44,309 nt of DNA from an uncultured Collinsella sp. GTDB taxonomy: Bacteria; Actinomycetota; Coriobacteriia; Coriobacteriales; Coriobacteriaceae. The stretch covers positions 1 to 44,309 of the forward strand of contig CAKUGT010000012.1 in NCBI GenBank assembly GCA_934654795.1. Direction: 5' to 3'. This document shows, piece by piece, positions 36,407 through 44,309 of this stretch. Position 1 is the stretch's first letter. The number at the start of each line of letters is the position of its first letter. Both the position numbers and the translations under genes were made by a program. The notes under the pieces were generated by a model. The model searched no databases. It saw only the letters and a program-made list of their open reading frames with translations, and was not told the DNA's origin.

Positions 36407-37534
36407 TTAGACCGGCGCAAGGCCGATTCCGGCCCGCAGAGCGTTGAGCCAAGCGGCCTGACGCTTGCGATAGCCCTTGATGCGATATCGGAATCGGACT
36501 CCTGCGAGTCGATGCATCGTTTGGGCGAAGGCTTCGAGTGCAACAAGGTCTTTCATCTGGTCGCGATTGATAACCAGGACGTGGATGCCCATTGCCTTGA
36601 GGCCATTATTTCGATTGCCATCGTGGATGCGAGCGTTTTGAAGCTCATGCCCAATTCCGTTGTATTCGTTGTCGACACCGGCTGCCGGGCAATATAAGTC
36701 GCAGATGGCGTAGGGGATGCCCGAGGACATGTTGACCGCAAGGGTGTCGAAGTCGACTCGATAGTTGAGTAGCAGGCCGCCCATGGGCAGGCTGCAACAC
36801 CCGAATCCGCCAAAGCGCATGGGCGCTCCGAGAACAGCAAACATTAGGGATTCGGCTGGGGATGCAGATCCGGGTCGGGCAAGTTTGACGGCTGTGCGAA
36901 ACGAGGTATATGAGCTGCTTTTTGCGAACCGTGCGATCGCCTCGAGCTCCTCGATGGTCGTGGCTGGCTCGCATTTGTAGTGCGCCTGTTCGTAGCGGGT
37001 TTCATTTTGCTGCTCGGTCACCGACTGGTCGCTCCGGCAATCGAGATCGTTCGCCGCTTCGAAGGTGTCGGCCTTGGGCCAGATGTCGTCATAGGCGATG
37101 GGGTAGGTTGCCTCGGGCGGAAGAGAATACGTTCCGAGCAGCTCCATGAGAAGCATTAAGGTTTTGGCAACCGATTCATTTTTGGAACACAGCAGCGCCG
37201 TCATGGCAGGGGATGTGGCATAGATGTCAGCCTCGATGTGCATAATCGCCCCTTCGGGAAGCGGGGCAGAGAGAATATGCTGAAGAAGTCGCTTGTCGGG
37301 ACGTCTGTTGTCTTCGTTTGAAACGAGAAGATCGAGCAGTTCGGAATCGTCTTCATTCCAGGCATCGAGCATCGAAAGCGCGTCAAAGTCTATGGCGTCA
37401 TTATTGGGGATGCAGCCAGCCAGAGCTTGTGATTGCTGTCCGACGTCGATGGAGTCCCACGGAAGCGCAGAGTAAGCCCGTCGTGCGCGGCGAATCGCGC
37501 GGAGGGCGGAGAGATGTGAAATCACGGTCGTCAT
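36407..37534 (-). CDS. Uncharacterised protein with PD-(D/E)XK-like C-terminal domain
   Basis: The 375-residue protein has no recognised N-terminal domain. The C-terminal part matches the pattern of DUF559/Vsr-type nuclease folds: Asp279 in ICDLYCP, Glu290 in DNEYNG, His296, then Asp305 and Arg308 in DGNRNNGLKAMGIHVLVI. Similar proteins with a YDS-type version of this motif are abundant in Coriobacteriia. Nuclease activity is inferred, not shown. Alternatives are an AbiE-like or other defence-related factor. The start at 37534 has no visible Shine-Dalgarno. It is bracketed by two copies of a MITE-like element and interrupts the usual pth-prs neighbourhood, which points to acquisition by transfer. 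Confidence 0.6.
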   Translation of the reverse strand: MTTVISHLSALRAIRRARRAYSALPWDSIDVGQQSQALAGCIPNNDAIDFDALSMLDAWNEDDSELLDLLVSNEDNRRPDKRLLQHILSAPLPEGAIMHIEADIYATSPAMTALLCSKNESVAKTLMLLMELLGTYSLPPEATYPIAYDDIWPKADTFEAANDLDCRSDQSVTEQQNETRYEQAHYKCEPATTIEELEAIARFAKSSSYTSFRTAVKLARPGSASPAESLMFAVLGAPMRFGGFGCCSLPMGGLLLNYRVDFDTLAVNMSSGIPYAICDLYCPAAGVDNEYNGIGHELQNARIHDGNRNNGLKAMGIHVLVINRDQMKDLVALEAFAQTMHRLAGVRFRYRIKGYRKRQAAWLNALRAGIGLAPV

Positions 37535-37696
37535 AACTACAAGGTACTAAGCCGTTGGCGAAACGCGGTCGCCGAGTCGTTCTTTTCGCTCAGTGGGGTG
37601 TTGTGTGCCATGAACGGCTGGGTGTTATGAAGTCGGAGGAATTGGTTGAGGGGATTGCGGGAAATCGAGCTCTACCGCGAGGGTTGACGATAGCTA

Positions 37697-37901
37697 CTGG
37701 ACAGTTAGTTCAGATACGTATAAGGCATCGCGCGTTCGAGGCGTTTCTAAGGGCCCTCGAGGACGATTTGAGGGTAAATGTGCAGCGGTAATGCTCGAAA
37801 ACGATGAGTTTTGGGCGGCATAGCGTCCGCCGGGGAGCTCAGAAAGCTCCGAACGGCCCTTTGGGGCTTTAAATAAATACGTATCTGAACTAACTGTCCA
37901 G
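37697..37901. mobile_element. MITE-like element B, about 205 bp
   Basis: The ends CTGGACAGTTAGTTCAGATA and complement form a 25-bp perfect inverted repeat. They match element A, but the interior is unrelated and GC-richer, with small hairpins (GGAGCT-AGCTCC). It ends 22 bases from the prs terminator. The remaining gap from 37535 to 37696 shows nothing else of note. Confidence 0.7.
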
Positions 37902-37923
37902 GGCAGGTTGACGAGGAATAGAA

Positions 37924-37953
37924 AAAGGGTCGGAAGCGTGCTTCCGACCCTTT
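37924..37953 (-). terminator. Terminator of prs
   Basis: AAAGGGTCGGAAGC and its exact complement with a very small loop, A/T runs on both sides, 34 bases past the prs stop on the minus strand. Confidence 0.88.
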
Positions 37954-37986
37954 AAAAACATCGAAGATGATGCGATGCGCAGTAGA

Positions 37987-38973
37987 CTACAGCGCGAAGT
38001 CGCCGCCGACGAGCGTGGAGACGGGCTCCTCGTGGTAAACGGCGGAGATGGCCTGAGCGAACTCCTCGGCGACCGAGATGGTCTTGATCTTGCCGCCGAC
38101 CTCGACGGGGATGGCGTCGGTGACGACGCACTCGACGATGGGGGCGTCGTTCAAGCGCTCGATGGCCGGGCCGGAGAAGATGCCGTGGGTGGCGCACACG
38201 TAGATGTCGCCGGCGCCCATGGCCTTGAGCTCCTTGACGTTGGCGCACAGGGTGCCAGCGGTGTCGATCATGTCGTCGTTGATGATGCAGGTCTTGCCCT
38301 TGATGTCACCGATGATGCCCATGACCTCGGCGGCGTTGTGGCGCGGACGACCCTTGTGGGCGATGGCAAGGTCGCAGCCGAGCATGTCGGACAGCTTCTT
38401 GGCGGCCTTGGCGCGACCCACATCGGGGGAGACGACGACCAGGTTCTCGGTGTCGAAGTGCATGTCGTTGTAGTACTGGCCAAACAGCGGCAGAGCGGAC
38501 AGGTGGTTAACCGGGATATCAAAGAAGCCCTGGATCTGACCCTGGTGCAGGTCGAGGGTGATGATGCGGTTGACGCCGGCGCGCTCGAGCAGGTTGGCGA
38601 CGAGGCGGGCGGTGATGGGCTCGCGCGGGCCGGCCTTGCGGTCCTGGCGGGCATAGCCGTAGTGGGTGATAACGGCGGTGATGGAGCGGGCGGATGCGCG
38701 CTTGGCAGCGTCGGTGGCGATGAGCAGCTCCATGAGCATGTCGTTGACGTTGCCGCCGGCCACGGACTGAATCAGGAAGACGTCGGCGCCGCGGACGGTC
38801 TCGTCGTAGCGGGCGTAAATCTCACCGTTGGCGAACTGCTTAAGCGTAAGGCCCGAAAGCTCGACCCCAAGGTACTCAGCAATCTTCTGAGCGAGGGGAC
38901 GGTTGGAGGAACCGGAATACACGCGGATGGACTTGCGCATATTCTCCGACTTCTCGGGATCATTAATCGGCAT
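37987..38973 (-). CDS. prs: Ribose-phosphate pyrophosphokinase
   Basis: Makes PRPP from ribose 5-phosphate and ATP, feeding purF, pyrimidine, His and NAD synthesis. The 328-residue protein shows NGEIYARYDETVRG, the flexible loop YARQDRKAGPREPITA, the metal-binding TLDLHQGQIQGFF and the PRPP site NDDMIDTAGTL. The length is normal for class I. The start at 38973 follows AAGGAG. It lies 192 bases downstream of glmU in the same direction, the order usual in actinobacteria. Confidence 0.95.
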   Translation of the reverse strand: MPINDPEKSENMRKSIRVYSGSSNRPLAQKIAEYLGVELSGLTLKQFANGEIYARYDETVRGADVFLIQSVAGGNVNDMLMELLIATDAAKRASARSITAVITHYGYARQDRKAGPREPITARLVANLLERAGVNRIITLDLHQGQIQGFFDIPVNHLSALPLFGQYYNDMHFDTENLVVVSPDVGRAKAAKKLSDMLGCDLAIAHKGRPRHNAAEVMGIIGDIKGKTCIINDDMIDTAGTLCANVKELKAMGAGDIYVCATHGIFSGPAIERLNDAPIVECVVTDAIPVEVGGKIKTISVAEEFAQAISAVYHEEPVSTLVGGDFAL

Positions 38974-39116
38974 TACCCTTCTCCTTTATACATCGAATGC
39001 CATATAGATGCCTTGTTGCATTGTAACCGCGCGACGGGGTTTATCGAGTCTTGATAACGTCTTTACCGTCAACGGACACGAACCGACCACTCATCCGGTC
39101 GCGCAGGTCACGATAG

Positions 39117-39150
39117 AAAAAGGAGCCGCTCCCATGGAACAGCTCCTTTT
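39117..39150 (-). terminator. Terminator of glmU
   Basis: AAAAGGAGC (39118-39126) pairs with GCTCCTTTT (39142-39150). It lies 16 bases past the glmU stop on the minus strand, so prs probably also has its own promoter in the remaining gap. Confidence 0.75.
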
Positions 39151-39165
39151 GTGCTTGGTAAAACG

Positions 39166-40578
39166 TTATACCTCGTCACCCTCGTGCAGACGGCGACGAT
39201 AATCGGCGGCCCAGCCCTCAATATTTACCTGACGGGCACGGCCCAGGCCGAGCGCGTCGGCGGGTACCGGCTCGGTGATGACGGAGCCGGCGGCCACGAG
39301 CGCGCCGTCGCCGATCTGGGCGGGCGCGACCATCATGGTGTCGGAGCCGATGAAGGCGTCGTTGCCAATAACGGTCTTGTGCTTGTGGACGCCGTCGTAG
39401 TTGCAGGTGATGGAGCCTGCGCCCACGTTGACGCCGGTGCCCATGGTGGTGTCGCCAATATAGGACAGGTGCGGCACCTTGGAGCCCTCACCGATCGTGG
39501 ACTTCTTGATCTCCACGTGCGTGCCGGCCTTGGAGCCGTCGAGCATGTGGGTGCCCGGGCGCAGGTAGGCGCGCGGGCCGCAGTCGACGCCGTTCTCGAT
39601 GACGGCCTCGATGGCGATGGTCTCATCGATGACGCAGCCGCTGCCGACGGTGGTGTCGGTGAGGCGGCTGTTGGGGCCGAGCTGGCACTCCTCGCCCACG
39701 GTGACGTGGCCGATCAGGTGCGTCTGCGGCCACACGACGGTGTCGCGGCCGATGACGGCGTCGGGGCCGATCCAGGCCTGCGTGGGGTCGATGAAGGTGA
39801 CGCCCTCGGCCATCCAGTGCTCGTTGATGCGGTCGCGTGCGATGGCGGTGAGCTGCGCGAGCTGGATGCGGCTGTTGACGCCCAGACCGTCGCGGTAGTC
39901 GTCGCAGTGGAAGATAGAGACCGCCTGGCCGTGGCCCTTGAGAATCTCGAGCATGTCGGGCAGGTAGTACTCGGCCTGCGCGTTGTCGTTGCCGATCTCG
40001 TTAATGTGCGCGGCGAGCTGCGCACCGTCGAAGGCGTAGCAGCCGGCGTTGCACTCCAGCAGCGTGGCGGCCTGCTCGGGCGTGCAGTCCTTCTGCTCGA
40101 TGATGCGCTCGATCTGACCATCGGCGCCCAGCTTGATGCGGCCGTAGCCGAAAGGATCGGGCGGGGTCATGGTCATGACGGTGCAGGCGAGCTCGCCGGT
40201 GGCGACGGTTTGCGCGAACTTGGCGACGGTGTCGGCGGTGATGAGCGGCAGGTCGCCGTTGAGCACCACGACGGGGCCTTGCGTGATGCCACAGGCCTCG
40301 AGCGCGACCTTCACGGCGTGACCGGTGCCCAGACGCTCGGTCTGCTCGACGCACTCGACCTTGGTGGCGCTGTTGGCGTAGGCGCCGTCGATGAGGGCGC
40401 GCATCTCGTCGGCGTGGCTGCCGATGACAACCACGACGCGGCTGCAGCCGGCCTTGATGGTAGCGTCGACGATCCACTGGACCATGGGCTTGCCCAGGAT
40501 CTTGTGCGAAACCTTGCAGTGGTTCGACTTCATGCGGGTGCCCTCGCCGGCAGCGAGGATAATTGCGGTTGCGTCCAT
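39166..40578 (-). CDS. glmU: Bifunctional GlmU: GlcNAc-1-P uridyltransferase / glucosamine-1-P acetyltransferase
   Basis: The 470-residue enzyme gives UDP-GlcNAc for peptidoglycan and other wall polymers. The N-terminal pyrophosphorylase domain has ATAIILAAGEGTRMKS and TERLGTGHAVK, VLNGDLPLI. The C-terminal left-handed beta-helix (about 255-455) has RPGTHMLDGSKAGTHVEIKK, SYIGDTTMGTGVNVGAG and TITCNYDG-like (SITCNYDGVHKHKT) blocks. The ATG at 40578 is nine bases after AGGAGA; the longer open frame upstream crosses the divergent promoter region and has no family match. Confidence 0.96.
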   Translation of the reverse strand: MDATAIILAAGEGTRMKSNHCKVSHKILGKPMVQWIVDATIKAGCSRVVVVIGSHADEMRALIDGAYANSATKVECVEQTERLGTGHAVKVALEACGITQGPVVVLNGDLPLITADTVAKFAQTVATGELACTVMTMTPPDPFGYGRIKLGADGQIERIIEQKDCTPEQAATLLECNAGCYAFDGAQLAAHINEIGNDNAQAEYYLPDMLEILKGHGQAVSIFHCDDYRDGLGVNSRIQLAQLTAIARDRINEHWMAEGVTFIDPTQAWIGPDAVIGRDTVVWPQTHLIGHVTVGEECQLGPNSRLTDTTVGSGCVIDETIAIEAVIENGVDCGPRAYLRPGTHMLDGSKAGTHVEIKKSTIGEGSKVPHLSYIGDTTMGTGVNVGAGSITCNYDGVHKHKTVIGNDAFIGSDTMMVAPAQIGDGALVAAGSVITEPVPADALGLGRARQVNIEGWAADYRRRLHEGDEV

Positions 40579-40771
40579 GTGATCTCCTGTTACGTTATAG
40601 AGACGTGTGTTTGGAAACGATACACGGCGCAATATGATACCGCAGGCATATGACGAGCGCGTAACGATTGGTTTGCGGCGGTTGAGGCTTGCGCCGCCGG
40701 CGTGGCGTTTGCACTGCTTGTGTGCGGCGTTGGCGGTGCTGCGGAGCTGTTGTTTGAGCGAGGGGACGGGG

Positions 40772-41665
40772 GTGCCCGTGGACAACATACGAGAGGAGTT
40801 TGGCGGCGAGCCCGTCGCGGCATTCTCGATGTCGCATCCGGCTGTGCCGGCACTCTATATAGTGCTGACGCTGGGGCTCACTATGTTCTCGATGCAGCCG
40901 GTGCTGATTGCGCTGTCACTTGTGGGCGGGCTGGCGTATGGATTTGCGACGCGTGGGGCTGCCCGCACGCTGGGCGCACTCCGCTGGCAGCTGCCGGTGA
41001 TTTTGATCATTGCGCTGGTCAACCCGCTGTTTAGCGCCTCGGGCTCGACGGAGTTGTTCCGCATCGGCATGCGCGCAGTGTATTTGGAGAGCATGGTATA
41101 CGGCCTGTGTATGGGCGGGCTGTTTGTGGCGAGCGTGCTGTGGTTTGAGGCTGCGGCGTCGATGCTCGAATACGACAAGGTGCTTGCGCTGCTGGGCAAC
41201 GCCGCGCCGGTGCTTGCGCTCATGATCTCGATGTGCATGCGGCTTATCCCGCAGTTTTTGCGCCGCGGCCGCGCGGTGCTGGCGGTGCAGGACGCGATCG
41301 ATGTGCCGGGGCGCGCGCCGGCCGACCCCGTGCGCTCGCGTTTGCGGGCCTCGAGTGTGCTGATGGGCTGGGGCATGGAGGATTCGCTGGAGCGCGCCGA
41401 CGCCATGCGCTCGCGCGGATGGGGTGCCGCGGCGCGTCGTACGACGTATGCGCGGTATCGACTGGGGCACAGCGACGTTGCCGCGCTGGTCGGGCTTGCG
41501 CTGTTTGGTGCTGCCGCGGTGGCGGTGGCGTGGACCGCGACGGCGCAGTATTCGTTTTACCCTCAGCTTTCGGTGCCGGCGCCGTGGCCTGGTTATATTG
41601 TGTACGCGGCTTGGATGGTGTTGCCCTGTGTGTTGCACGCGATTGACGAGAAGAGGTTTGGCTGA
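40772..41665 (+). CDS. ECF transporter transmembrane (T) subunit
   Basis: The 297-residue EcfT/CbiQ-family membrane protein has about six helices, a MCMRLIPQFLRRGRAVLAVQD segment and the conserved coupling block SLERADAMRSRGWG near residue 200. It joins an S-component to the ATPase pair in energy-coupling-factor vitamin or metal uptake. The start is probably GTG at 40772, with AGGGGA five bases before; a second GTG is two codons on. The longer frame to 40607 carries an Arg-rich, unsupported extension. No S-component gene lies nearby, so the substrate is unknown. The next gene overlaps by one base. Confidence 0.82.
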   Translation: MPVDNIREEFGGEPVAAFSMSHPAVPALYIVLTLGLTMFSMQPVLIALSLVGGLAYGFATRGAARTLGALRWQLPVILIIALVNPLFSASGSTELFRIGMRAVYLESMVYGLCMGGLFVASVLWFEAAASMLEYDKVLALLGNAAPVLALMISMCMRLIPQFLRRGRAVLAVQDAIDVPGRAPADPVRSRLRASSVLMGWGMEDSLERADAMRSRGWGAAARRTTYARYRLGHSDVAALVGLALFGAAAVAVAWTATAQYSFYPQLSVPAPWPGYIVYAAWMVLPCVLHAIDEKRFG

Positions 41666-43308
41666 TGACCCGGTTGGATAGCTGCTCGGTAATGGGTGGG
41701 GCGTGCGGCTCCGATGTGCCTGCGATTGAGGTACGGGGTCTGAGCTTTGCCTACCCCGGGGCTGAGGCGCTGGTACTCGACGAGCTCGACTGGTCTGTTC
41801 CCCAAGGTGCGTTTGCACTGCTGGTGGGCGGTACTGGGTCGGGCAAGTCGACGCTGCTCTCGCTACTCAAGCCCGAGATTTCGCCGACGGGCGAATGCGC
41901 TGGCGAGCTGCGCGTGTTGGGCGAGAGCGTCGCCGACATGGATGTTCGGACGTCCGCGGAGCGCGTGGGCTATGTGTTTCAGGATCCCGAGAACCAGATC
42001 GTGTGCGAGACCGTGTGGCACGAGATGGCGTTTGGCCTGGAAAACTTGGGGCTAGCGCGCGACGAGATACGCCGCCGTGTGGCCGAGACCAGCTATTTCT
42101 TTGGGCTGGAGGACTGGCTCCACCGCGATACCGATACGCTTTCGGGTGGGCGCAAGCAGCTGCTGTCGCTGGCAGCCGTGCTGGCGTTGCGCCCGCGCGT
42201 GCTGCTGCTCGACGAGCCCACGTCCCAACTTGATCCCGTTGCCGAGAAAAATTTTCTGCATGCGCTGTTCCGCGTGAACCGCGAGCTGGGCTGCACGGTT
42301 GTCGTGGCAACGCACCAGCCGCGCCCGATGCTCGAATACGCGACGTGCGCGTATCGGATTGAGGGCGGCCGCGTGCGCGAGGTGGCCGACATCGCCTCCT
42401 TGGGACATCGTGAAGGGCTGTTTTCTGGCGAGGTGCCAGGGTGGGGTGCCTCGCGGCGTGCAAAAAACGGAGTTTTCAGCAGCGTCAGTGGCCAGCTGGG
42501 TTCTTCGGACCCGCGCGGGGGCGCTCCGGGTGCAAAAAAGGGACTGAAATCGGGCAAATCGGCTGAATTTGAGGCACAAATTCAGCCGCAGGACGACTCG
42601 GCGGCGCCATCGCGTGCCGGTGGACGCAGAATACTCCCAAAAATGCACGGCGAGTCGGCTACCACCCTGTCGGAAGGCTGGTTTCGCTACGACCGCGTGT
42701 CCGGTTGGGTGCTGCGCGGGCTCGATGTGACGTTTTCAGCCGGCGCGGTGCATGCGATCGTGGGCGGAAACGGCTGCGGCAAGTCGACGATGCTCTCGGT
42801 GCTGGCCAAGACGGCTAAGCTGCAGCGTGGGCGTATGGTGCGCAGGGCGGCTTCGGCGGCGCTGCTGCCGCAGAACCCCAAGGCCCTGCTGGTCGCCGAG
42901 ACAGTGCACGACGAGCTGATGGAATGGGCTTCGACCTGCGGATATGACGAGGCTGTGGCGCGGGAGCGCGCGGCGCAGCTGGGATTGGACGGCCTGGATG
43001 CGCGCCATCCGTACGATCTTTCGGGCGGTCAGCGTCAGCTGCTCGCGTTGGCAAAGCTGCTGTTGATTGGTCCGGAGCTGTTACTGCTCGACGAGCCCAC
43101 GAAGGGGCTGGACCTGACGAGCCGCCGCATTATCGCCCGCGCCCTGTGCGAGCATGCGCAAGCCGGCGGCACCGTCATCATGGCCACGCACGACCTGGAC
43201 TTCGCCGAGCAGGTGGCAGACGACGTCGCCATGATGTTCGACGGCGAGATTGCGTGCATGGAGTCCCCGGCCGATTTCTTTGCCGACAACGTGTTCTATA
43301 GGGCGTAG
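41665..43308 (+). CDS. ECF transporter ATPase, two nucleotide-binding domains fused
   Basis: The 547-residue protein carries two ATPase domains. Domain 1: GGTGSGKST (55-63), LSGGRKQLLSLA (about 159), LLLDEPTSQLD. Domain 2: GGNGCGKST (about 366-374), LSGGQRQLLALA (about 452), LLLDEPTKGLD. It therefore replaces the usual EcfA1/EcfA2 heterodimer in one chain and would energise the T subunit encoded just upstream (TGATG overlap). The linker (about 255-345) is low-complexity, Gly/Ser/Lys-rich and contains a DNA palindrome, so it looks like a tolerated insertion. No further transporter gene follows. Confidence 0.88.
   Translation: MTRLDSCSVMGGACGSDVPAIEVRGLSFAYPGAEALVLDELDWSVPQGAFALLVGGTGSGKSTLLSLLKPEISPTGECAGELRVLGESVADMDVRTSAERVGYVFQDPENQIVCETVWHEMAFGLENLGLARDEIRRRVAETSYFFGLEDWLHRDTDTLSGGRKQLLSLAAVLALRPRVLLLDEPTSQLDPVAEKNFLHALFRVNRELGCTVVVATHQPRPMLEYATCAYRIEGGRVREVADIASLGHREGLFSGEVPGWGASRRAKNGVFSSVSGQLGSSDPRGGAPGAKKGLKSGKSAEFEAQIQPQDDSAAPSRAGGRRILPKMHGESATTLSEGWFRYDRVSGWVLRGLDVTFSAGAVHAIVGGNGCGKSTMLSVLAKTAKLQRGRMVRRAASAALLPQNPKALLVAETVHDELMEWASTCGYDEAVARERAAQLGLDGLDARHPYDLSGGQRQLLALAKLLLIGPELLLLDEPTKGLDLTSRRIIARALCEHAQAGGTVIMATHDLDFAEQVADDVAMMFDGEIACMESPADFFADNVFYRA
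42561..42587. repeat. Perfect 10-bp palindrome inside the ATPase linker
   Basis: GGCTGAATTT and AAATTCAGCC flank GAGGCAC. It lies in the coding region between the two ATPase domains and shares arms with the palindrome at 4470-4539. Confidence 0.6.
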
Positions 43309-43590
43309 ACGGCCTCGTGACGGCAGGCACGGGCTTGCCGTTTGGGCGCCGGGCGCCGCCGAGGGGCGCCATGGGCCCAATACGGCTATCGACAACGGAT
43401 AGACGGAGGTAAACCCTAGGGGTATAAGCGCGTCAAAACGCGTCCTATGCGAGCCATGAGTGGTCGTTCTCCTCGCGCGAACGGGACGTGGTGTTATGGC
43501 GCCGAAGAATGAAATAGACCGTTTTACCTGCCAAAATAATCTGTTTGTACAACTAAGGTTGAGTGAAATTGACCGTTTGGCTCATAGAAT

Positions 43591-43665
43591 AAACCTCCTT
43601 TCCGACCGTAGTCTTTCCAGCGAAATCCGTTTTGGACTGAGAAGCGGATCGCAGGAAAGGAGTTT
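43591..43665 (+). promoter_or_regulatory. Leader that can hide the amidohydrolase ribosome site
   Basis: CTCCTTTCC (43595-43603, with AAAC before it) is the exact complement of GGAAAGGAG (43654-43662), the strong ribosome binding site of the next gene. About 50 bases lie between, with a further small stem (ATCCG/CGGAT). The rest of the 360-base gap from 43309 shows short palindromes and a REP-like remnant (TTTTACCTGCCAAAATAA) at about 43524. Confidence 0.45.
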
Positions 43666-43668
43666 GCG

Positions 43669-44309
43669 ATGCAAGCGGATACCGTACTTAAGGGGAAGGT
43701 GTTCACGTCCAATCGCGCAGAGTTTACGGCTCAGGCAGTAGCGATTAAGGATGGCGTCTTCGTCTATGTGGGTGACGAGGCGGGGGTGAGCGAGTACGTC
43801 GGTCCCGACACCAAGGTGATCGAGGCGGGCGACGGCATGTTCATGCCGGGCTTCTGCGATGCTCATATGCACTTCTCGTCTGGTGCTGGCCAGTTTGCCT
43901 ACGAGATCGACATTTTGGGTCTCGAGACCGTGGACGAGTACGTGGATACCATCCGCAAATATGTGGAAGAGCATCCCGGACGCGAGTTCTATAAGGGCAT
44001 GGGTTGGGACAACGCCGTGTTCGAGAACGAGGGCAAGATCCAGGCCAAGGAGCTGCTGGACGCAGTGTGCCCGGACGTGCCGATGCTTATCGGTTCCTAC
44101 GACGGCCACTCCTATTGGGTCAACAGCAAGTGCCTCGAGAAGGCCGGCATCGGTCGCGGCTTTGTGAGCCAGGAGGCTGGAACCATCGTTTTGGATCCCG
44201 AGACGCAGGAGCCTACGGGTCTTGTGCGCGATTGGGCCATGAACGATGTCTTCAAGGCGATTCGTTCCTATACGGTCGAAGAGTTCAAGAGCGCCATTCT
44301 TACGTTGCA
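43669..44309 (+). CDS. Amidohydrolase family protein (YtcJ-like), 3' end cut off
   Basis: The frame is open from the ATG to the window end (213 complete codons). The protein reads MQADTVLKGKVFTSN, then AIKDGVFVYVGDE and PGFCDAHMHFSSGAG, where the HxH metal site of amidohydrolases is conserved. GMGWDNAVF and YDGHSYWVNSKCLEKAG match the YtcJ-type (amidohydrolase 3) subgroup. It probably hydrolyses an amide or related bond using a metal; the substrate cannot be predicted. A strong ribosome site (GGAAAGGAG) precedes it. The direction fits an operon that continues past the window. Confidence 0.85.
   Translation, partial: MQADTVLKGKVFTSNRAEFTAQAVAIKDGVFVYVGDEAGVSEYVGPDTKVIEAGDGMFMPGFCDAHMHFSSGAGQFAYEIDILGLETVDEYVDTIRKYVEEHPGREFYKGMGWDNAVFENEGKIQAKELLDAVCPDVPMLIGSYDGHSYWVNSKCLEKAGIGRGFVSQEAGTIVLDPETQEPTGLVRDWAMNDVFKAIRSYTVEEFKSAILTL

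Noticed and set aside
36157..36546. 129-codon minus-strand frame across element A and the end of the nuclease-like gene
   Set aside because: It spans an inverted-repeat element and overlaps a better gene; no motif or ribosome site.
40579..40771. Riboswitch ahead of the ECF transporter genes
   Set aside because: ECF operons often have one, but I saw no cobalamin, TPP or other conserved riboswitch core here.

Overview
The window looks like a chromosome segment of a high-GC Gram-positive gut actinobacterium of class Coriobacteriia, most like Collinsella. This is inferred from G/C-rich third codon positions, surface proteins with LAxTG sorting signals, a LuxR-type regulator fused to a many-helix membrane domain, the glmU-prs-pth gene order, and intergenic palindromes with a GGGACAG core. 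No ribosomal RNA or tRNA gene, CRISPR array or transposase gene was seen.

Layout. 1-4318: carA (3' part) and carB. 4319-4756: gene-free, with three long hairpins in a row. 4757-6739: purE, a class B sortase and a small MoaE-like protein, facing a minus-strand membrane protein (6830-8059). 8356-11978: purF, purM and purN. 12104-14422: an orphan PTS EIIA, a PrsA-like foldase and a YqeY protein. 14782-17811: a complete polar amino acid ABC importer (ATPase, lipoprotein, two permeases), followed by a cytidylate-kinase-like protein. 18536-32497: a surface-protein island with a divergent membrane LuxR regulator and four LAxTG-anchored proteins of 519, 545, 662 and 2212 residues. 32812-35051 (minus): nfnB and nfnA, an electron-bifurcating transhydrogenase. 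35426-40578 (minus): pth, an unfamiliar nuclease-like gene, prs and glmU. 40772-43308: an ECF transporter T subunit and a fused double ATPase. 43669-end: the start of an amidohydrolase.

Functional links. purE, purF, purM, purN and prs serve purine and PRPP synthesis, and carAB serves pyrimidine and arginine synthesis. Both depend on glutamine, which fits a nearby amino acid importer. The island proteins share a 35-residue sorting tail, and three of them share an unusual signal peptide with HGTWR at residues 20-24. The sortase at 5257 may or may not be their anchoring enzyme.

The most unusual content is non-coding. At least nine palindromes carry a GGGACAG/CTGTCCC-like core, and several begin at or within a few bases of a stop codon. 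Three elements of about 202-206 bp have inverted terminal repeats. Two of these bracket a PD-(D/E)XK-like gene that separates prs from pth.
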